The notes under the pieces were generated by a model, which saw only the letters and a program-made list of their open reading frames with translations, had not been told where the DNA came from and did not search any database. Shown here piece by piece: positions 1 to 12,330 of a stretch of 64,000 nucleotides of DNA (its first letter is position 1; every line of letters starts with the position of its first letter). Made by a program: the position numbers and the translations under genes. The DNA is taken from positions 10,231,201-10,295,200 of the forward strand of contig NC_092670.1 of the NCBI RefSeq assembly GCF_964355755.1. The letters are read 5' to 3'. This DNA is from Antedon mediterranea (lineage: Eukaryota; Echinodermata; Crinoidea; Comatulida; Antedonidae).

Positions 1-420
1 GTAGCTTACGTGTTCACTTTTCTTTCAAACCTATACAATCATAATCCATCATATTGATGGCAGGTACTATACAATCATAATCCATCATATTGATGGCAGG
101 TAATTTCCAAATGTAGCTGACGTGTTCAAATCCTTTTTTAAATCTATAATCATAATCCATCATATTGATGGCAGGTAATTTTCAAATGTAGCTTATGTGT
201 TCAAATTCTTTTTTAAATCTATAATCATAATCCATCATATTGATGGCAGGTAATTTCCAAATGTAGCTGACATGTTCACATTTTTAAAAATCTATAATCA
301 TACTCCATCATATTGATGGCAGGTAATTTCAAATTTCAACAAATGTAACTTGCGTGTTCAATTTTTTTTTTAATCTATATAAATCATAACACATCATATT
401 TGATGGCAGTGAATTTTATA
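1..420. repeat. Diverged tandem repeat, about 75-bp unit, six copies
   Basis: The core CCATCATATTGATGG recurs at about 46, 82, 157, 232 and 305, with a degenerate sixth copy near 392. From the second copy on, the spacing is about 75 bp; the first interval is only 36 bp. Each core is followed by CAGGTAATTTCCAAATG and a T-rich tract. The core is itself a near-palindrome (CCATCA/TGATGG), so every unit could form a small hairpin. The array starts at the window edge and may extend left. Confidence 0.8.
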
Positions 421-1110
421 ATTTTACTAATTATTATTGAGTATAAATAATTTCATAGTTATGCAATTATATTATATTCAGTATACAGTAGGCCTATGCT
501 GTAGTTTAAAGGTCAATAACCATACTATCGGCCATTCTTGTACAAAATGTGCCATTAGACTGTATAGAAACACACATGTTTTAAACAATTTAAAAAGAAA
601 AAAAAAATTCATAAGACCACAATTTTCAAATTTATATTATTATTATATTATTATATTTGACTAATAGTTCAAAGGTCAATAGTTGTAGAATCGGCCATTT
701 TTTGTAAAAACATTTCATTATAATAAATAAGAATGTATAGTTTCTGAACCATTTGAGCCCTATTTCGTGTCTCTCCGATTATTGGTTACTGAGATACGAT
801 AAATCAAGGTCAAAGGTCAAAATGTCAGAAATAAGACTTGCATCCATTTTTTGAGAAAATGTGTCATTAAAGTGAATATAAAAACATATATTTAAAACAT
901 TTTGACACCAAAATTAATTATCTGTGACTAGTGGTTCTCGAGATATAGGGTAATTATAAAAAATGGCCGCCATTTTTAATTATGCAAGTTAAGGGCTTAG
1001 ATGGCCGAATTTCGCTTGGGATCCGCCATATTCGTAATCAGCGAGGTCGAAATATCCTAAATCAAGTGGATCCCAGCTTCTACCCAAAAATGCTTCTTAC
1101 ATCATATTTC
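421..1110. other. Non-coding stretch with three weak diverged repeat units
   Basis: No gene is seen. Three loosely similar units begin near 508, 666 and 805. Each has 'aaaggtcaa', then 'ggccatt' or 'tccattttt', then a 'tgtcattaa'-like segment followed by 'gtatag' or similar. They look like an old tandem repeat of about 150 bp. The 75-residue open frame at 437-664 has no coding character and is AT-driven. Confidence 0.35.
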
Positions 1111-2206
1111 AGAGGAAATAGAACTTGTCTATAGATGCTTCTCTGACTTGGAAACTACATATAAATAAAATCAGTAATCTAGTTTCTAGAAATGTTGGAA
1201 TATTGAACAAATTAAAGCATATCTTCCCTCAAAAAACCTTATTAACCCTTTATAATACTTTAGTTTTGCCTTACCTTTCTTATGCCAATTTATGTTGGGC
1301 AATTACTCTAGATAAATTTAATACGTTATGCCCCTGGACAAGTCTAGAGAAAACTCAAATTGACCGCCTTTTTAAATTACAAAAACGTGCACTTCGGATT
1401 TGCGCGTGAGAATCATTTAGAGCCCATACAAAATTACTTTTTAAAAGATTTAACGTTTTAAACATTTATGATTTAAATAAATTACAAGTTGCCTCATTTA
1501 TGTACCGTTTATCTAACAATTTACTGCCTTCACATTTTAATGCTTTATTTACAAGAATTGACGAACGCCATTCCTATAAAACCCGATCCTCTGTTAACAA
1601 TTATATCCTTGATAATTTAAATGTTAAGGCTCGACGATTTTCTATGTATTATTTTGGTCCCAAACTTTGGACTTCACTCTCAAATGAACTTAAACAGAAA
1701 TCTTCCTTTTCTAGTTTTAAATCTAATTTCAAACACAAAATGGTGTCAGAATATGCTACATAATTTTTCGCCGATCTTTTATCCTTATTTATTTGGTGGT
1801 GATACATGGCATTAAATTCCTTCACCCTGGTATTCAATAATCTCCGCTACATTGTATCGTTATACTTGTTATTATACCATATTTAATTATATTTCATATT
1901 GTACTCTAATTGTTATCATTATCCCTTTTATCATTATATTATATAATTGCCTGGTTTATCTTAACTTCTATAATTTAAATTTTTTTTTTTTTTTTTGATT
2001 TTATGTACTTTCACTATTATATATTCATATTTTAGTCTACTCTGTAGCAATGTTAGTATACTTATAGGCATACGGGAGTCACGACTTAAAGTTATTTGTA
2101 TTTATTTATATAGTTATCACATCGTATTATTTATTCTACTCAGGTACAAAACATATCTCGAAATTGTTAACAATTTTGACAATAAAGTTATCTTGTATCT
2201 TGTATC
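1111..2206 (+). pseudogene. 5'-truncated CR1/jockey-like non-LTR retrotransposon, RT C-terminal part
   Basis: One reading frame from about 1125 to 1763 encodes the C-terminal RT/thumb region of a non-LTR retrotransposon. It begins with the family signature SIDASLTWKLHI (usually LGV.ID..L.W..HI), passes through LLTLYNTLVLPYLSYANLCW, and ends with the ..LLPSHFNALF.. and ..KLWTSLSNELK.. blocks. The frame is interrupted by one TGA at 1407-1409 and is otherwise open. An AT-rich 3' UTR follows and ends in AATAAAG plus two copies of TTGTATC at 2192-2206. Short tandem 3' tails of this kind are usual for CR1/L2-type elements. The 5' end is truncated near 1110, the commonest fate of a LINE insertion. 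It is dead, but only lightly damaged. Confidence 0.8.
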
Positions 2207-2545
2207 AAAGGCATGGAATAACCTACCTCAATCCATTCAGCAAATAGGAAACAAAAGTAATTTAAAGAAAAATGTTAAATGAAATTTCTGTTCAACCAAA
2301 TAAAAGTCAATCATAGTCTGTTATATATATATTATTGTTTTTGTTATGTTTACGTGTTTATAATGCAATAATTTGTAACTTAAATTTTTTTAATTTTAGA
2401 TTAAAAAAGGAAAAAAACTAATATTCTTTGTGGGCTATCCTGGAAAATCTTTCATAAATGTATTATTTGTAATGTCAATAATATATGTTATCACTTTCTA
2501 TGTATTTTTTATGATGCTTTTCCTAATAAATTCAAATCAAATCAC
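2207..2545 (+). pseudogene. Second non-LTR retrotransposon 3' fragment
   Basis: Directly after the TTGTATC tail of the preceding element, 2211-2280 encodes AWNNLPQSIQQIGNKSNLKK, the typical last block of CR1/jockey-type RT ORFs, then a stop. The remainder is 3' UTR ending in 'aataaattcaaatcaaatca', again a short A-rich repeat tail. So a second, more severely truncated LINE end lies head-to-tail after the first. Confidence 0.6.
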
Positions 2546-2678
2546 TTTGTGTTCATTCTTCTTACTTTGATGTTTTTAACATAAAATTTAGAACAAAATA
2601 TATCATACCATGATGATTAAAGATTTATAAACACTTATAAATTTAAAACTCTTTGAAACATATTATTTTGCATACTTA

Positions 2679-4068
2679 TCTATATATAAATTTACGTAAG
2701 GGCAAAATTTGGTAAATCGCGCGTTATTTCTAGAATGTTTACTCGATGGTATATAAAGTTGGTTCGTACTTTCGGTACTGATTTTAACCACCTGATTAAC
2801 CCTGTTTACTAATTAAATTTAGTTAGGTAATTAGTTATTGACGATTAAAACGAATTTAGGTTCAACGATTTGCCCAAATAGGGGTGTTTTCCGATCGTGG
2901 TATACACTGTCTAATGCATGTCCATCGTGAAAAATACCCGCATACAATAATACGAGGATGCTTGGCATTTTCCTATCTCCTCCTACGATAACTGTTTTTA
3001 ATGGCTGAAAATTCGCTTATGGTTATCCTTGGCAATTTGCCTAAATAAATAAATATATAAAAAAAAAAAAAAAAAAAAAAAAACCCGGTTGAACAGCTCG
3101 AGTACAGCATCATAATGTTGAAGACAGGCCGATTTTCTTTAAAAAAATACTATTTTGATAGATTTAATATACGTTTATACAAATGTATTGATTTGCAATG
3201 AATGGAACATTCCAAATTATTTGGTTTAACCATGCTTGCATACCTCCATGGTTTAACACAAGTAGGTACATTTATATAGACCTTTGGAGAATAAACAGAA
3301 ATAGTATTGTATAAATGCTAATACAAATAGGTATTAACCACTTTTGATCTCCATTTGAATCAAAAGTGTTTTGGTACTGTTAGATATAATATAAACAAAT
3401 ATACTAATACATTTTATTACTGTGAGTGTGGGTAGCCCCTACTTTTAGATTATAAACACATAATAATATAATACTTTATTACTGACAGTTGCTTCTCAAC
3501 GTTTGTATTAATTAATAATTACAAAAATATAAACGTGGTAGTGGTCTTTGAATGTACTTTACTATTAATTCCATCGACCATGAGACAGTGACAGTTTTAA
3601 TAAAGTATTAAATCCGAAATGTTTTACTCTATTTAGTGGTATATTATTTATAGGCCTATAAAAAATGTATTTCGTTACTGAATGGATAATAAAGAAATAT
3701 AAAGAATAATTTAATATAAAGAATATATTAAAAAATTGTTCCTCTTTGTACCTATCCTCATCCCCAACGCTCAACTCTAATGTTAGATACAAAACCCTAA
3801 ACTCTAATAGATACAAAATTGGGTTTGTTTAAATGAGTCCAAATAACAAATTTGAACTCATTTTGTGACAAGTTTCTAGGTGCTAATTTTGGTTGACTAC
3901 ATAAATCATTGTGTCTATTTATTTGTTTCTGTAAACGACAATGTTTTAGAGTCCTGCCGTACGTACATTTGAAATCGCCAGTTTTTTTTACGCTGAAATT
4001 ACTATGTATTCGAGAACCGGGTGGGCAAGAACTAGATGGTACGCGAGCGAAGCGAGCGCACCATCTAG
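2679..4068 (+). mobile_element. Non-autonomous Helitron, copy 1
   Basis: It begins A|TCTATATATAAATTTACG and ends with a hairpin (AGATGGT.CGC ... GCG.ACCATCT around a GAGCGAAGCGAG loop, 4034-4066) followed by CTAG|T. A 5' TC, a 3' hairpin plus CTAG and an A|T target without duplication are the Helitron signature. The first 350 bp and last 500 bp match the second copy at 30634-33093. It has no Rep/helicase ORF, so it depends on an autonomous partner. The small ORF at 3565-3816 lies in repeated non-coding sequence and recurs in copy 2; I do not consider it a gene. Confidence 0.75.
3008..3083 (+). mobile_element. Short poly(A)-tailed insertion inside Helitron copy 1
   Basis: Copy 2 of the Helitron reads directly from 'atgaaa' into 'accggttgaacag' (about 30965). 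Copy 1 instead carries about 70 extra bases ending in AATAAATAAATATAT and 24 A. A short 3' transcript end with polyadenylation-like AATAAA and a long A run indicates a tiny retroposed insertion (truncated SINE or mRNA end). The source is not identifiable. Confidence 0.55.
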
Positions 4069-4913
4069 TATACTCAATTAAATAAAAAACCCATTTTTAT
4101 GTTTCATAGAATTTAATATTATTTAATTTATTTATTGAAATTTATTGTTTTTGCTAAAAGTAAATAGTAATGAGTATCTACCCTTTTTTGGTGGGTATTT
4201 GTAATATTATTCTGAGCCTCATTTGTTTCCATTTCGTTCCATTTTGTGTTTAAGTAGGACCAGTCACATACACGATACAATTAAAATCATTTGCGTTTAT
4301 TTTGTAGTGGCTTTGTAGCTTCAATATTTGGTTTGTTCCAGCAGTCTAGTCACATGGCATCAGACCTTCTACAATGTGTTTAAAAGATTTTTTAGTTAGA
4401 ACTGAACATGTAAGCCTTTTGTCGGTTTTGTACCTGATTTGGAATTCCATTTTCTATAGGATGATAATTAAGCTCTTTTTTATATTTTATTTATTACATA
4501 ACTACAATAAAGAACTTTAAAGGTCACTTCATTTTTAAAATTTAAAGAATGGATTTGCACGCAGTATTGAAAAAAGCTGCCTCCCCTAAATTTGATAAAG
4601 ACCACCTCAAATTATGCTAGAACGCTGTTGCTTCTGTGAACTTTAGATCCTGACACCACCGCTGCTTGGGTACAATACATGTATCAAATTCTGTCCCAGC
4701 AGTAAATGTCCTTAATATCATTTAACATTGTTTAAGCAGTCGTAATTCTAATAATAGTTTGATTATCCTTTTGATTATCAATTAAATATTAAAATAAAAT
4801 CCTACAGTATGTGGGTATTCCATAGATTATTTTTACTACAAGGTACAAAGGGTGTTGTTAAAAAAATGTTAATTCTTTGTTTACTTTCTTCAGATAAAAA
4901 TTGATTGAATGTA
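4069..4913. repeat. Paralogous intron-3 sequence of FReD gene 1
   Basis: This is the intron downstream of FReD exon 3 (minus strand). Closely similar sequence occurs in the same position at 46113-46870 (gene 3), in part at 19140-19517 (gene 2) and at 35600-36330 (exon relic). Shared blocks include 'ttagttagaactgaaca', 'gacaccaccgctgcttggg' and 'ctacaaggtacaaagggtg'. The conserved introns show that the copies arose by segmental duplication rather than retroposition. Confidence 0.7.
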
Positions 4914-4918
4914 CTAAC

Positions 4919-7900
4919 CTGCAGTTCCTGTGTATCCACTGATTGTCAAAGTATAGTTAGAATCCTCAGTATCAATATAGAATTGAGAATATTTTGCAAA
5001 CTTTGTTACATCCAAGTGGTCCGTCATTTCTACCATTAGCTCAAAATTGCCGTTAGATGTTATACGGTTGATTTGTTCATTACCAAGCCAGAACTCGGTG
5101 TTCACGTTTCCAAAACCCTCTTTGTATTGCAACCAATTTCGGTAGAAATCAACTGATCCATCTTGTCTTCTCTGTATCACCTGATAATGAAAGGATAGTA
5201 ATCTATACTCTACTTTACTAAAACAGTGATGGCAAGCCCATCAACTGGCGTAAATACAGTAGAAATGAATGAAATGAGAACCTGACCAGTATATTACAAT
5301 TAAGGTATGTCAATAGATTTTATGGATTTTCCAATTTGACTATAATACCATATTTTACAATAATTTGGTTCTTATGAAAGTTTTGGAACATTCGTATACT
5401 TTCTGTCAACATTTCAACATCAATGTCAACTCGAACGTTTCCACAGCTGTGTTAAGGCTTCCAAAGTGTTACAATTATGATACTGTATATTCAGTGTTTT
5501 CTGTCCCTGGTACTGTTTTAGTAATGAATTATTAACCTGTGGCAATGATGTTGGATTTACTTGTAATTTCTTTGAATAAATTGTTGCCTACTGTATACGT
5601 ACCGTCCAACCTCCATCTTCCCTCATGTCACAGTACACAGTAAACTCTAATCCTCCATCTCCTGGCTGTATAACATATTCACCACTATCAGCAGAAGGAA
5701 TATATTGTAAAATGTCACCACAGTCCCTCATAAACCTCTATAAAATGTTAAAAAATTTGGTTTTATAAAATATCACTGATATAATATAGGTAAAATGCAA
5801 CTCTATAATAGTAATACAGTAATAATAATAATCTATATATAAATTATGGTTAATTCTGACATAGGCGAGCACAATGCAAAAACCTCGGTACAAATCTCCG
5901 TCATGGATACCTACCTTATCTATCTCAGACAGCGTTGCCAGCGATAAAATTTAAATTATGCCGTATCCTGTCTCAAATAATGCCAGATTGGGAAAAATAA
6001 TGCCAGATCCCCAAAATGTGGCCCTAAACAGCGCCACCAACGGTTGTATGTCTAATAAACGTTTGTAAAACCCCAACTGACACAAAATAGGGCCTAAAAT
6101 TGTATCCCCATGTCGTACAAAATTTATATTTTTAGTTTTGTGAGTAATAACTAATAATTCTAAATATCTGGGGTGCGAAAATGTTAATTGCAAATGCAAA
6201 TGACACCAACCCCCACCCCGCCCCCACCCTAAAAAAAAAAAAAAAAACAGCCATGGAAATTTATAATTTTTGAGCTGAAATATGAGAGCTGCTCGATGGC
6301 CGGGATCTTTGCACTTAATTTAAAAAATAAAAGGATCTTATAGCCACCATAATTAGAAAATGGAAATTATAATTTAAAATAGGAAATAAAAAAAATTATT
6401 TTGAGTGTCTCCAGGACCTCAGCCCCACCACCATGGTTGATAAGAAAATTTGGAAAAATACAGCTACTCGATGGCCGGAAATGGCACTTAATTTAAAATA
6501 TGAAATTAAAATATATAGACGTGTCTCCATGATCTTAGCCCACCATAGTTCGAAAATGGCAATTATAATTTAAAATAGGAAATCAAAATATATATTAATT
6601 GTGTCTCCAGGACCTCATGGTTGGGGCTGAGGTAAGAAAATTTGAAAAAATAGAGCTGCTCAATGGCCGGAAATTAGTACCTCCAGGATCTTAGCCCATG
6701 ATAGTTTTGAAAGTGCCAATTATAATTTAAAATAGGAAATAAAAATATATATTAAGTGTTTCCAGGACCTCAGCCCCACCATGGTTGGGGCTGAGGTAAA
6801 ACAAATTGGAATAATAGAGCTGCTAGATGGCCGGAAATTGCACTTAATTTTAAATAAAAATGTACAAGAGTCCCTAGGACCTCGCCCCATCATGGTCACT
6901 GAGAGGTGAAGAACATTTGGAAATATAGGGTTGCTACGACGATGCAATGGAACATAATTTGAAATATGGAAAACAAAATCTCTAGAAGAAATTCTTTTTA
7001 AAATTAGAGCTTCTAGTTACCGGAAATTGCCATTTTAAGGGTTGGGGTAGGGGTGTGGCCGCTTATAATTATGAACTGAAAAAACAAAACCCCTTTCATA
7101 ATGTGTTTTCGTTCAATTGTCTCTATATCTGGGGATCCAATAACCTGCATGGTCTCTGAAATAGAGCAACATAATTGGCCAATAGGTAGCCTTATCGGAT
7201 TTGTTGTGCTGCCTATATCGCACACACGGTAGTTTTCGAGCAGCCTTCCTATCCGAAGAGCCGATTAAGTCCGAAACGAAAGGATGGAAGAACTACTATT
7301 GTACGGAAAACCCGAACAGATCTGTTTTGTACGATATGATATTGCGTAAGGTGATATGTATTAACAAAATATTTTATTTTTGTTCTGTGGTATATTATTT
7401 TTTTGGTTGTTCAAAAAACACAAAATTATGCCAGATTATGCTAAAAACGGCTAAATAATGCCGCGGCATTATGCCAGATGCCGTGGGCCTCCAAATAATT
7501 CCAAAAAGCATAATAATGCCAGAAATGGCAACTATGATCTCAGATGTAGGCTACCGCGAAACGTAGATTTGATAACATTAGTTTTCACATCGACGCTATT
7601 GTTCCACTTTTGTCTTTTACAACGACAAAATTTAGCGTTACCTATCGAAATTTGTGGATATCACAGGGTTATTTTCACACACTCGCGCTGTTGTTCAACT
7701 GGCTTCCGGGTCCGTCACTTCCGGCAAAATGGCCGTTGGTGGCGCCATTCAATATTAAATAAAAAAATATTTTAGTGGTTCAACGTATCGTGAACTACTG
7801 AAATTAATTTGTTTTAGATATTCAGCTAATTAAAGGCATTTACTTTTCGTGAACTACAATTTGTTTTAGTAATTTAACTTTTATTGAAGGCCTTTACTTT

Positions 7901-9611
7901 TATGTGAACTACAATGTGATTCAACTGAATCATGAACTTCAATTTTTGTTTTAGATATTCAAATATCAATTATAAAGGCCTTTACTTTACGTGAAATACA
8001 ATTTGTTTTAGTAATTTAACTAATTATTTATGCTATTTATTAATCATTTTATCAAATTTAGGTGCGATTCAATGTTACTATAGGAGGCCATGCCTACCAG
8101 GGAAACACCTTTACTGTTTATCGATTATTTCTGTTGCTTGCTCTATTTATAATTATAAATGGTGTCTACTACGACCGAAATATAAGTAGGCTACGAAAGT
8201 TGTTATTTGATCATTTTGTTCCAAAATTAACAAGATGCTGTTGTCATGATATATTGTGATACAAATGTTAAAGCCCCGCTCACTGTCACCCACGTTGATA
8301 AACTATGCTTTTGGTCTCTTGGTACGGTCACGTTAGAGACTGTTTCAGTGATTGATGACCCCTATTAACGGTTTCCTGTGTGTAACGTTCAGATAATATA
8401 TATAATAATATAATATGTATATTATATGTATACACTGTTCTTTACAATTATATTATTTGCATCTTACGGTCTTATGATTAATACCAATTGTTGTAATACC
8501 AATTGTTGTTTTTACATCATTACAGGGAGAATTAATGTAGGCCTACATTTTGTTTACAATTAAATACATCTATGAGTATCTTTTCCCCTTTACGTTCCTA
8601 ACCACCGATTGCTGTCAAGTGTCCATACATCATTACTGACAGGGGACGTAATCAATCATAATTGGTATACATTTCGCATTACCAAACTTATTTTCAGTAC
8701 AGGTTCAAATCTCACACACATTCGGCGGAAGACCGAATATAATAATTAGCCTATATTGTTCTCTATTCGTACATTTTTTAACTCTAATTTGCTATATTAC
8801 CCTGGAAGCGATATTTTTGGCGTACCTAATTTATGGACCACCATGAAACATCACAAAATAAACATACATTACTCATCAGGCATATGCATAGGTGTCACCT
8901 GGGCTTCAATTTCCAGACACGTTGGTCATGTTTTGGAGGACCATTCGGGTACACCTACTAGAGGGTGCACGAGCGAAGCGAGCGAACCCTCTAGTGATAA
9001 TAATAATAATGATGATAATAATGATAATAATGATAATAACAACAACTAGATTTGAACTCGTCACTATGGACGAGTTAGGTTATCCGCAGCGCAAAAGCCA
9101 CGTACAAGTTATACGTTAGAATATTGAGCACAGAAAAACGATTTTGCCAATGTGACCTGAAGAAATTAAAATGTTAGTGTGCCCTTTATTTTGTGTCACG
9201 TCTAAGACAATTAAAACAAATTAGACGCAAAGTCTAAATCTGACAAACTTTTTTATCGAAACATCCGTACATCTAATCAAAAAATTTGTAATTGATGTTT
9301 TGTTATGATATACTTATATTACTCACCTTTTCAATGTAACAAAATTCATACGATTTGTTGTTTTCAATTGTTGCTTTTTCCATTTCCATTCGCTGCCAGC
9401 TGATTTGACACACACGATCTTTCTGGTTATAGTTGACCGACAAGCAATAAGATTTGTCGGAACATTCCAGCAAACAATTTACACGGCTTATATTCTTCAA
9501 CTCGTAACTCCAACCATCAAGAGCCTGGCCTCGTATAACTGTATAGAATGAATTGCTCGAAAGAACACTGACGACAAAAGGCAGAAAAAAGACAACCAAA
9601 ATAGTATACAT
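4919..9611 (-). CDS. FReD gene 1: secreted PAN + fibrinogen-related domain protein (3' exon outside window)
   Basis: Three exons can be joined in phase. Exon 1, 9611-9327, encodes 95 residues: signal peptide about 1-19 (MYTILVVFFLPFVVSV), then a PAN/apple-like module with Cys46, 50, 56, 68 and an extra Cys91. It ends AAG|GTGAGT. Exon 2, 5737-5603, starts the FReD (FMRDCGDILQ ... YCDMREDGGWT) and ends ACG|GTACGT. Exon 3, 5180-4919, carries VIQRRQDGSVDFYRNW, WLGNEQINRIT and MTDHLD, ending GCAG|GTTAGT. Exon phases match genes 2 and 3. The last FReD exon (calcium site and C-terminal pocket) is not in the window and must lie left of position 1, or be lost. The ATG at 9611 is preferred over an in-frame one upstream because it starts directly at a signal peptide. 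FReD proteins of invertebrates are mostly secreted lectin-like recognition molecules; that role is inferred. Confidence 0.8.
5935..7532. mobile_element. Possible TIR element carrying an internal repeat array (intron 1 of FReD gene 1)
   Basis: Both ends carry 'ttatgcc' and 'aataatgccaga' motifs in inverted or mixed order, bounded by GTTGCCA on the left and TGGCAAC on the right. This suggests a degraded terminal-inverted-repeat element. Inside, from about 6280 to 7040, a unit of about 110-190 bp recurs five or six times: 'gagctgctcgatggccggaaat' ... 'ctccaggacctcagccccaccatggttgggg'. A related inverted array occurs at 30040-30300 inside the hAT element. No coding frame is convincing. Confidence 0.4.
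7780..8035. repeat. Diverged tandem repeat, about 60-75 bp, four units
   Basis: Units contain 'tttactttacgtgaactacaatttgttttagtaatttaact'-like sequence (shown here as overlapping short blocks), beginning near 7786, 7845, 7900 and 7980. The copies are diverged and variable in length. No coding sense is seen. Confidence 0.5.
8957..8995 (+). mobile_element. Helitron-type 3' hairpin terminus
   Basis: ACTAGAGGGT (8957-8966) pairs with ACCCTCTAGT (8986-8995), enclosing GCGAGCGAAGCGAGCG-like sequence, and the arm ends in CTAG|T. The design is the same as the 3' ends at 4034-4068 and 33060-33093, with different stem bases. It is probably the 3' end of another Helitron family member whose 5' end I could not place in 8036-8956. 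Confidence 0.5.
8995..9046 (+). repeat. GATAAT-type microsatellite
   Basis: Irregular run of gataat/aataat trinucleotides immediately after the Helitron-type hairpin, followed by 'aactagatttgaactcgtcactatg'. That last string, split here as 'aactagatttg' and 'aactcgtcac', also starts elements at 37084 and 43753. Confidence 0.7.
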
Positions 9612-9775
9612 TGTGACGTTTTTAGAAATACGTAATAACCGTACCAATGAAACCAATTTGCCTTCAAATGCATGTACGCTGTATTGTAGTAACAAGGAAC
9701 TATATTTTCATCTAATATATATGATGTTCCATCTAAGTAGAGTTCTGTCTGCACCAATCAAATAGTAATAATATT
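9612..9775 (-). promoter_or_regulatory. Conserved 5' flank of FReD gene 1
   Basis: The 150 bp upstream of the start codon aligns with the flank of gene 3 (57663-57845), including 'gatgttccatc' and 'ctgcaccaatcaaa', an inverted CCAAT box on the gene's strand. No TATA box is obvious near the start. Conservation between duplicates could simply be shared descent, so a promoter role is inferred. Confidence 0.3.
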
Positions 9776-10830
9776 ACACGATTTACATAATAATAAGAGA
9801 AAATAACCAATAAGTGCGCCTGGTAAGTTATTACCAAAACAACCAGGCCCAATCACAACGCAACAATTTGGTCAAAGGTTAAAAATTATTGCATTTATTC
9901 GATAATTATCTGATTTGAATGAGATAATTATCGGATAATTTTGTTTTATAGAATCGGTTTATCGGTTAATTTTTATTAAACTACTAAAAATCTGTAGGCT
10001 ATTTTATGTATTGTGTTTGATAGTAATTTCTGCTAAAAATAGAAAATGGTCAAGAAACAAAAAATTAAGCCCCTTTGTAATTTAGACCAACAAATAGTCA
10101 AATTATTCAACCGTTTATTTTGTCTTTTTATAAGTGAAAACTGTATATAATGTTTTTCTTTTTTATCTGACAAAGTGATTAACTTTTTTAAAACAACAAA
10201 ATGGCCTCCCAAGTCTAATGTTATTAATCTTAATTTTGTATGTTCTTGGTGGCACAGTAAACCTATGTACTGACTAAATTACATTACTTCATGTTTAAAA
10301 CAGACATTTTGCATTCATTAATTGCATTCTTTAATACATGGATTAATAATTAGAAGTTTTTTTTTAATACAATTATTATTCTTTTGTATTTGTGGTGATT
10401 TTCCCATTAGGTTTAAGAACTGATGTAAAAATATGTTTCTTCTTGGCGACTTCAAACAATATGGTTTAAGACACATAGCGGATTGATTTACATGATATAA
10501 AAAGTAAGATCTGCTTGATTACCCTTATTAATAATTATTCTGATAAATTTTGAAACGTGAACAATCAAATTAATTACCATTTCATAAATGCCGACTCTTT
10601 CAATAACCCGAACGTAAATTAAAATCGGTGAGTGGTCAGATTTATTCATTTTTGTAGATATAATAATATCTGTATTTGTATAGGTTTTTTTTGGTTTATA
10701 CGCATGTTACTATGTGACGACCATTTGTTAATGTGATTTTCAGCAATTTGCATTTTGCTATTATGGTTTCTAGACATGAGTTCTTAGAGAATAGTTGTGA
10801 CATCTATATATTTAACTGGTAGGTCATAGT
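9776..10830. other. AT-rich intergenic stretch, nothing recognised
   Basis: No exon, RNA gene or transposon terminus could be supported. A small palindromic patch at about 9898-9965 contains two inverted copies of GATAATTATC-like sequence. Confidence 0.4.
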
Positions 10831-10837
10831 CTAAAGG

Positions 10838-12330
10838 CCAACGAGGCCTGACAAATGTCCTCGTCGGGATTCAGCAGCACCATCGAGTCGAGTAGTCGGG
10901 ATATAAAAAGGATCTGGCCTAACCAAGATCTTGTGAGTTGCCACCATTTGAGGAGAGGCATGATGTAAAGTGGGTACCCATTTTGGTCTGATGCAATCTG
11001 TCATAAATGCTTAAATCAACGTCCAGTTTCTAAGCTTCTCTATGATAGGTGTAAGATCATAGGCATTTCTATAGTCAATCAAGAGCATCATGAGTTTCTA
11101 AACCTTAAAAGAATTTAGTTACTACTTTTCCCCATTCTATCCATTTTACTCGAGCTCTAATTTGTGCTCCCTTTGCTTAAGATGTATATATTTGGTTTAA
11201 TTCATCCATCTTGTTATTTAATAACTGTTCAGTCTTTTCGTCATAAGCACCGTCTTGCTTACTCCTTTAATCAATATGTTTTCTTCTCTTTATCTTTTTA
11301 GATTTTTTTATTTACTCCTTATTTGCATGAGAATTCTAATTTTTTAGTCTAATTTTCAGGTATTCCCATAGACGATTTGGTTTCATTTTGTTTTTATTAT
11401 AACAAAAAAAATTATCAATAGTATAATAAATTAAATAAAATCTAAAACATTACACTAGATCAGCATTCTGCAAACATTTTATTTCGCGGCCTAAAATCTG
11501 GTTCTCGGGGGCCAAACCTCGACCCATCTACCCAGCTGGACCAACGTAATTAATAGTCTGTCACTGCGGCCTATAGTTTGCGGAACGTCGCACTAGATAT
11601 CAACCGGTAATATAACCGTCTATATAGACCTATGTATTTTTACGTCTCGATTTTTTTGACAATACTCTCCAAATATCATTGAGCTTGAATTTATTATTAC
11701 ATGTGATTACAAGTGATATCCTCTGTCAACGATTTAAATAATTTGATAGAGACAAATTGTTTCTGCCATCCAACTGGCTCAAGAAGCAAATGCTTAAAGG
11801 AGCGCCTTAAATACCATAATTTTCGCAGTTTCTTTTTAGAATAAAATGGTTAATTACATCAAACAGATCAATAGTTAATTTCTCTATCAAATAATTATTT
11901 GATATATACACCAATATAGATGAGCTTTCATGCTAATATATGTTCAATAAAAGTAATATTATTGAGAAGACAGCATGAGCAGTTGAGTGACCTTTGCGAA
12001 ATCCATATTGGTGATACTAAGAATATTTAACTTAGCTGTCAAATAATCATAAAGTTGGGAATGCATAATTTAGTAAAGTAAGGAAATTGGTCTATAATTT
12101 TTAGTGGTATAACTTCAATTCATTCAAATTTTCCAGAAGTTGTTGCGTAATAGGCATGAGTTCCTAGGGACAACTTCACCAAGCGCGCCGGGTTGACATA
12201 CTATTTCAATCTTTAATCGGGCCGGCATTAATGAGAGCAAAAAAAAATACCGGCCCAAGTACCACATTTAGTAAGAGAACTGTATGCCGGCAAAAATGGT
12301 TTTCATAATACTCGTTCACTGAGAATGCTG
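10838..12330 (-). pseudogene. Degraded non-LTR retrotransposon RT (minus), inverted partner of 33300-34430
   Basis: The reverse complement matches 33300-34430 over most of its length, for example 'ccggcattaatgagagca', 'cttgattgactatagaaat' and 'atggtggcaac'. In the better preserved plus copy, fragments such as NYRPIS and FADDT identify a CR1/jockey-type RT. No frame is open for more than about 60 codons here. The pair forms the arms of a large inverted duplication that extends into flanking host sequence (12340-12470 matches 33096-33300 inverted). Confidence 0.55.

Noticed and set aside
7201-7775. Plus-strand ORFs at 7201-7458 and 7458-7775
   Set aside because: Composed of repeat sequence with 'aataatgcc' motifs; no domain, no conservation.
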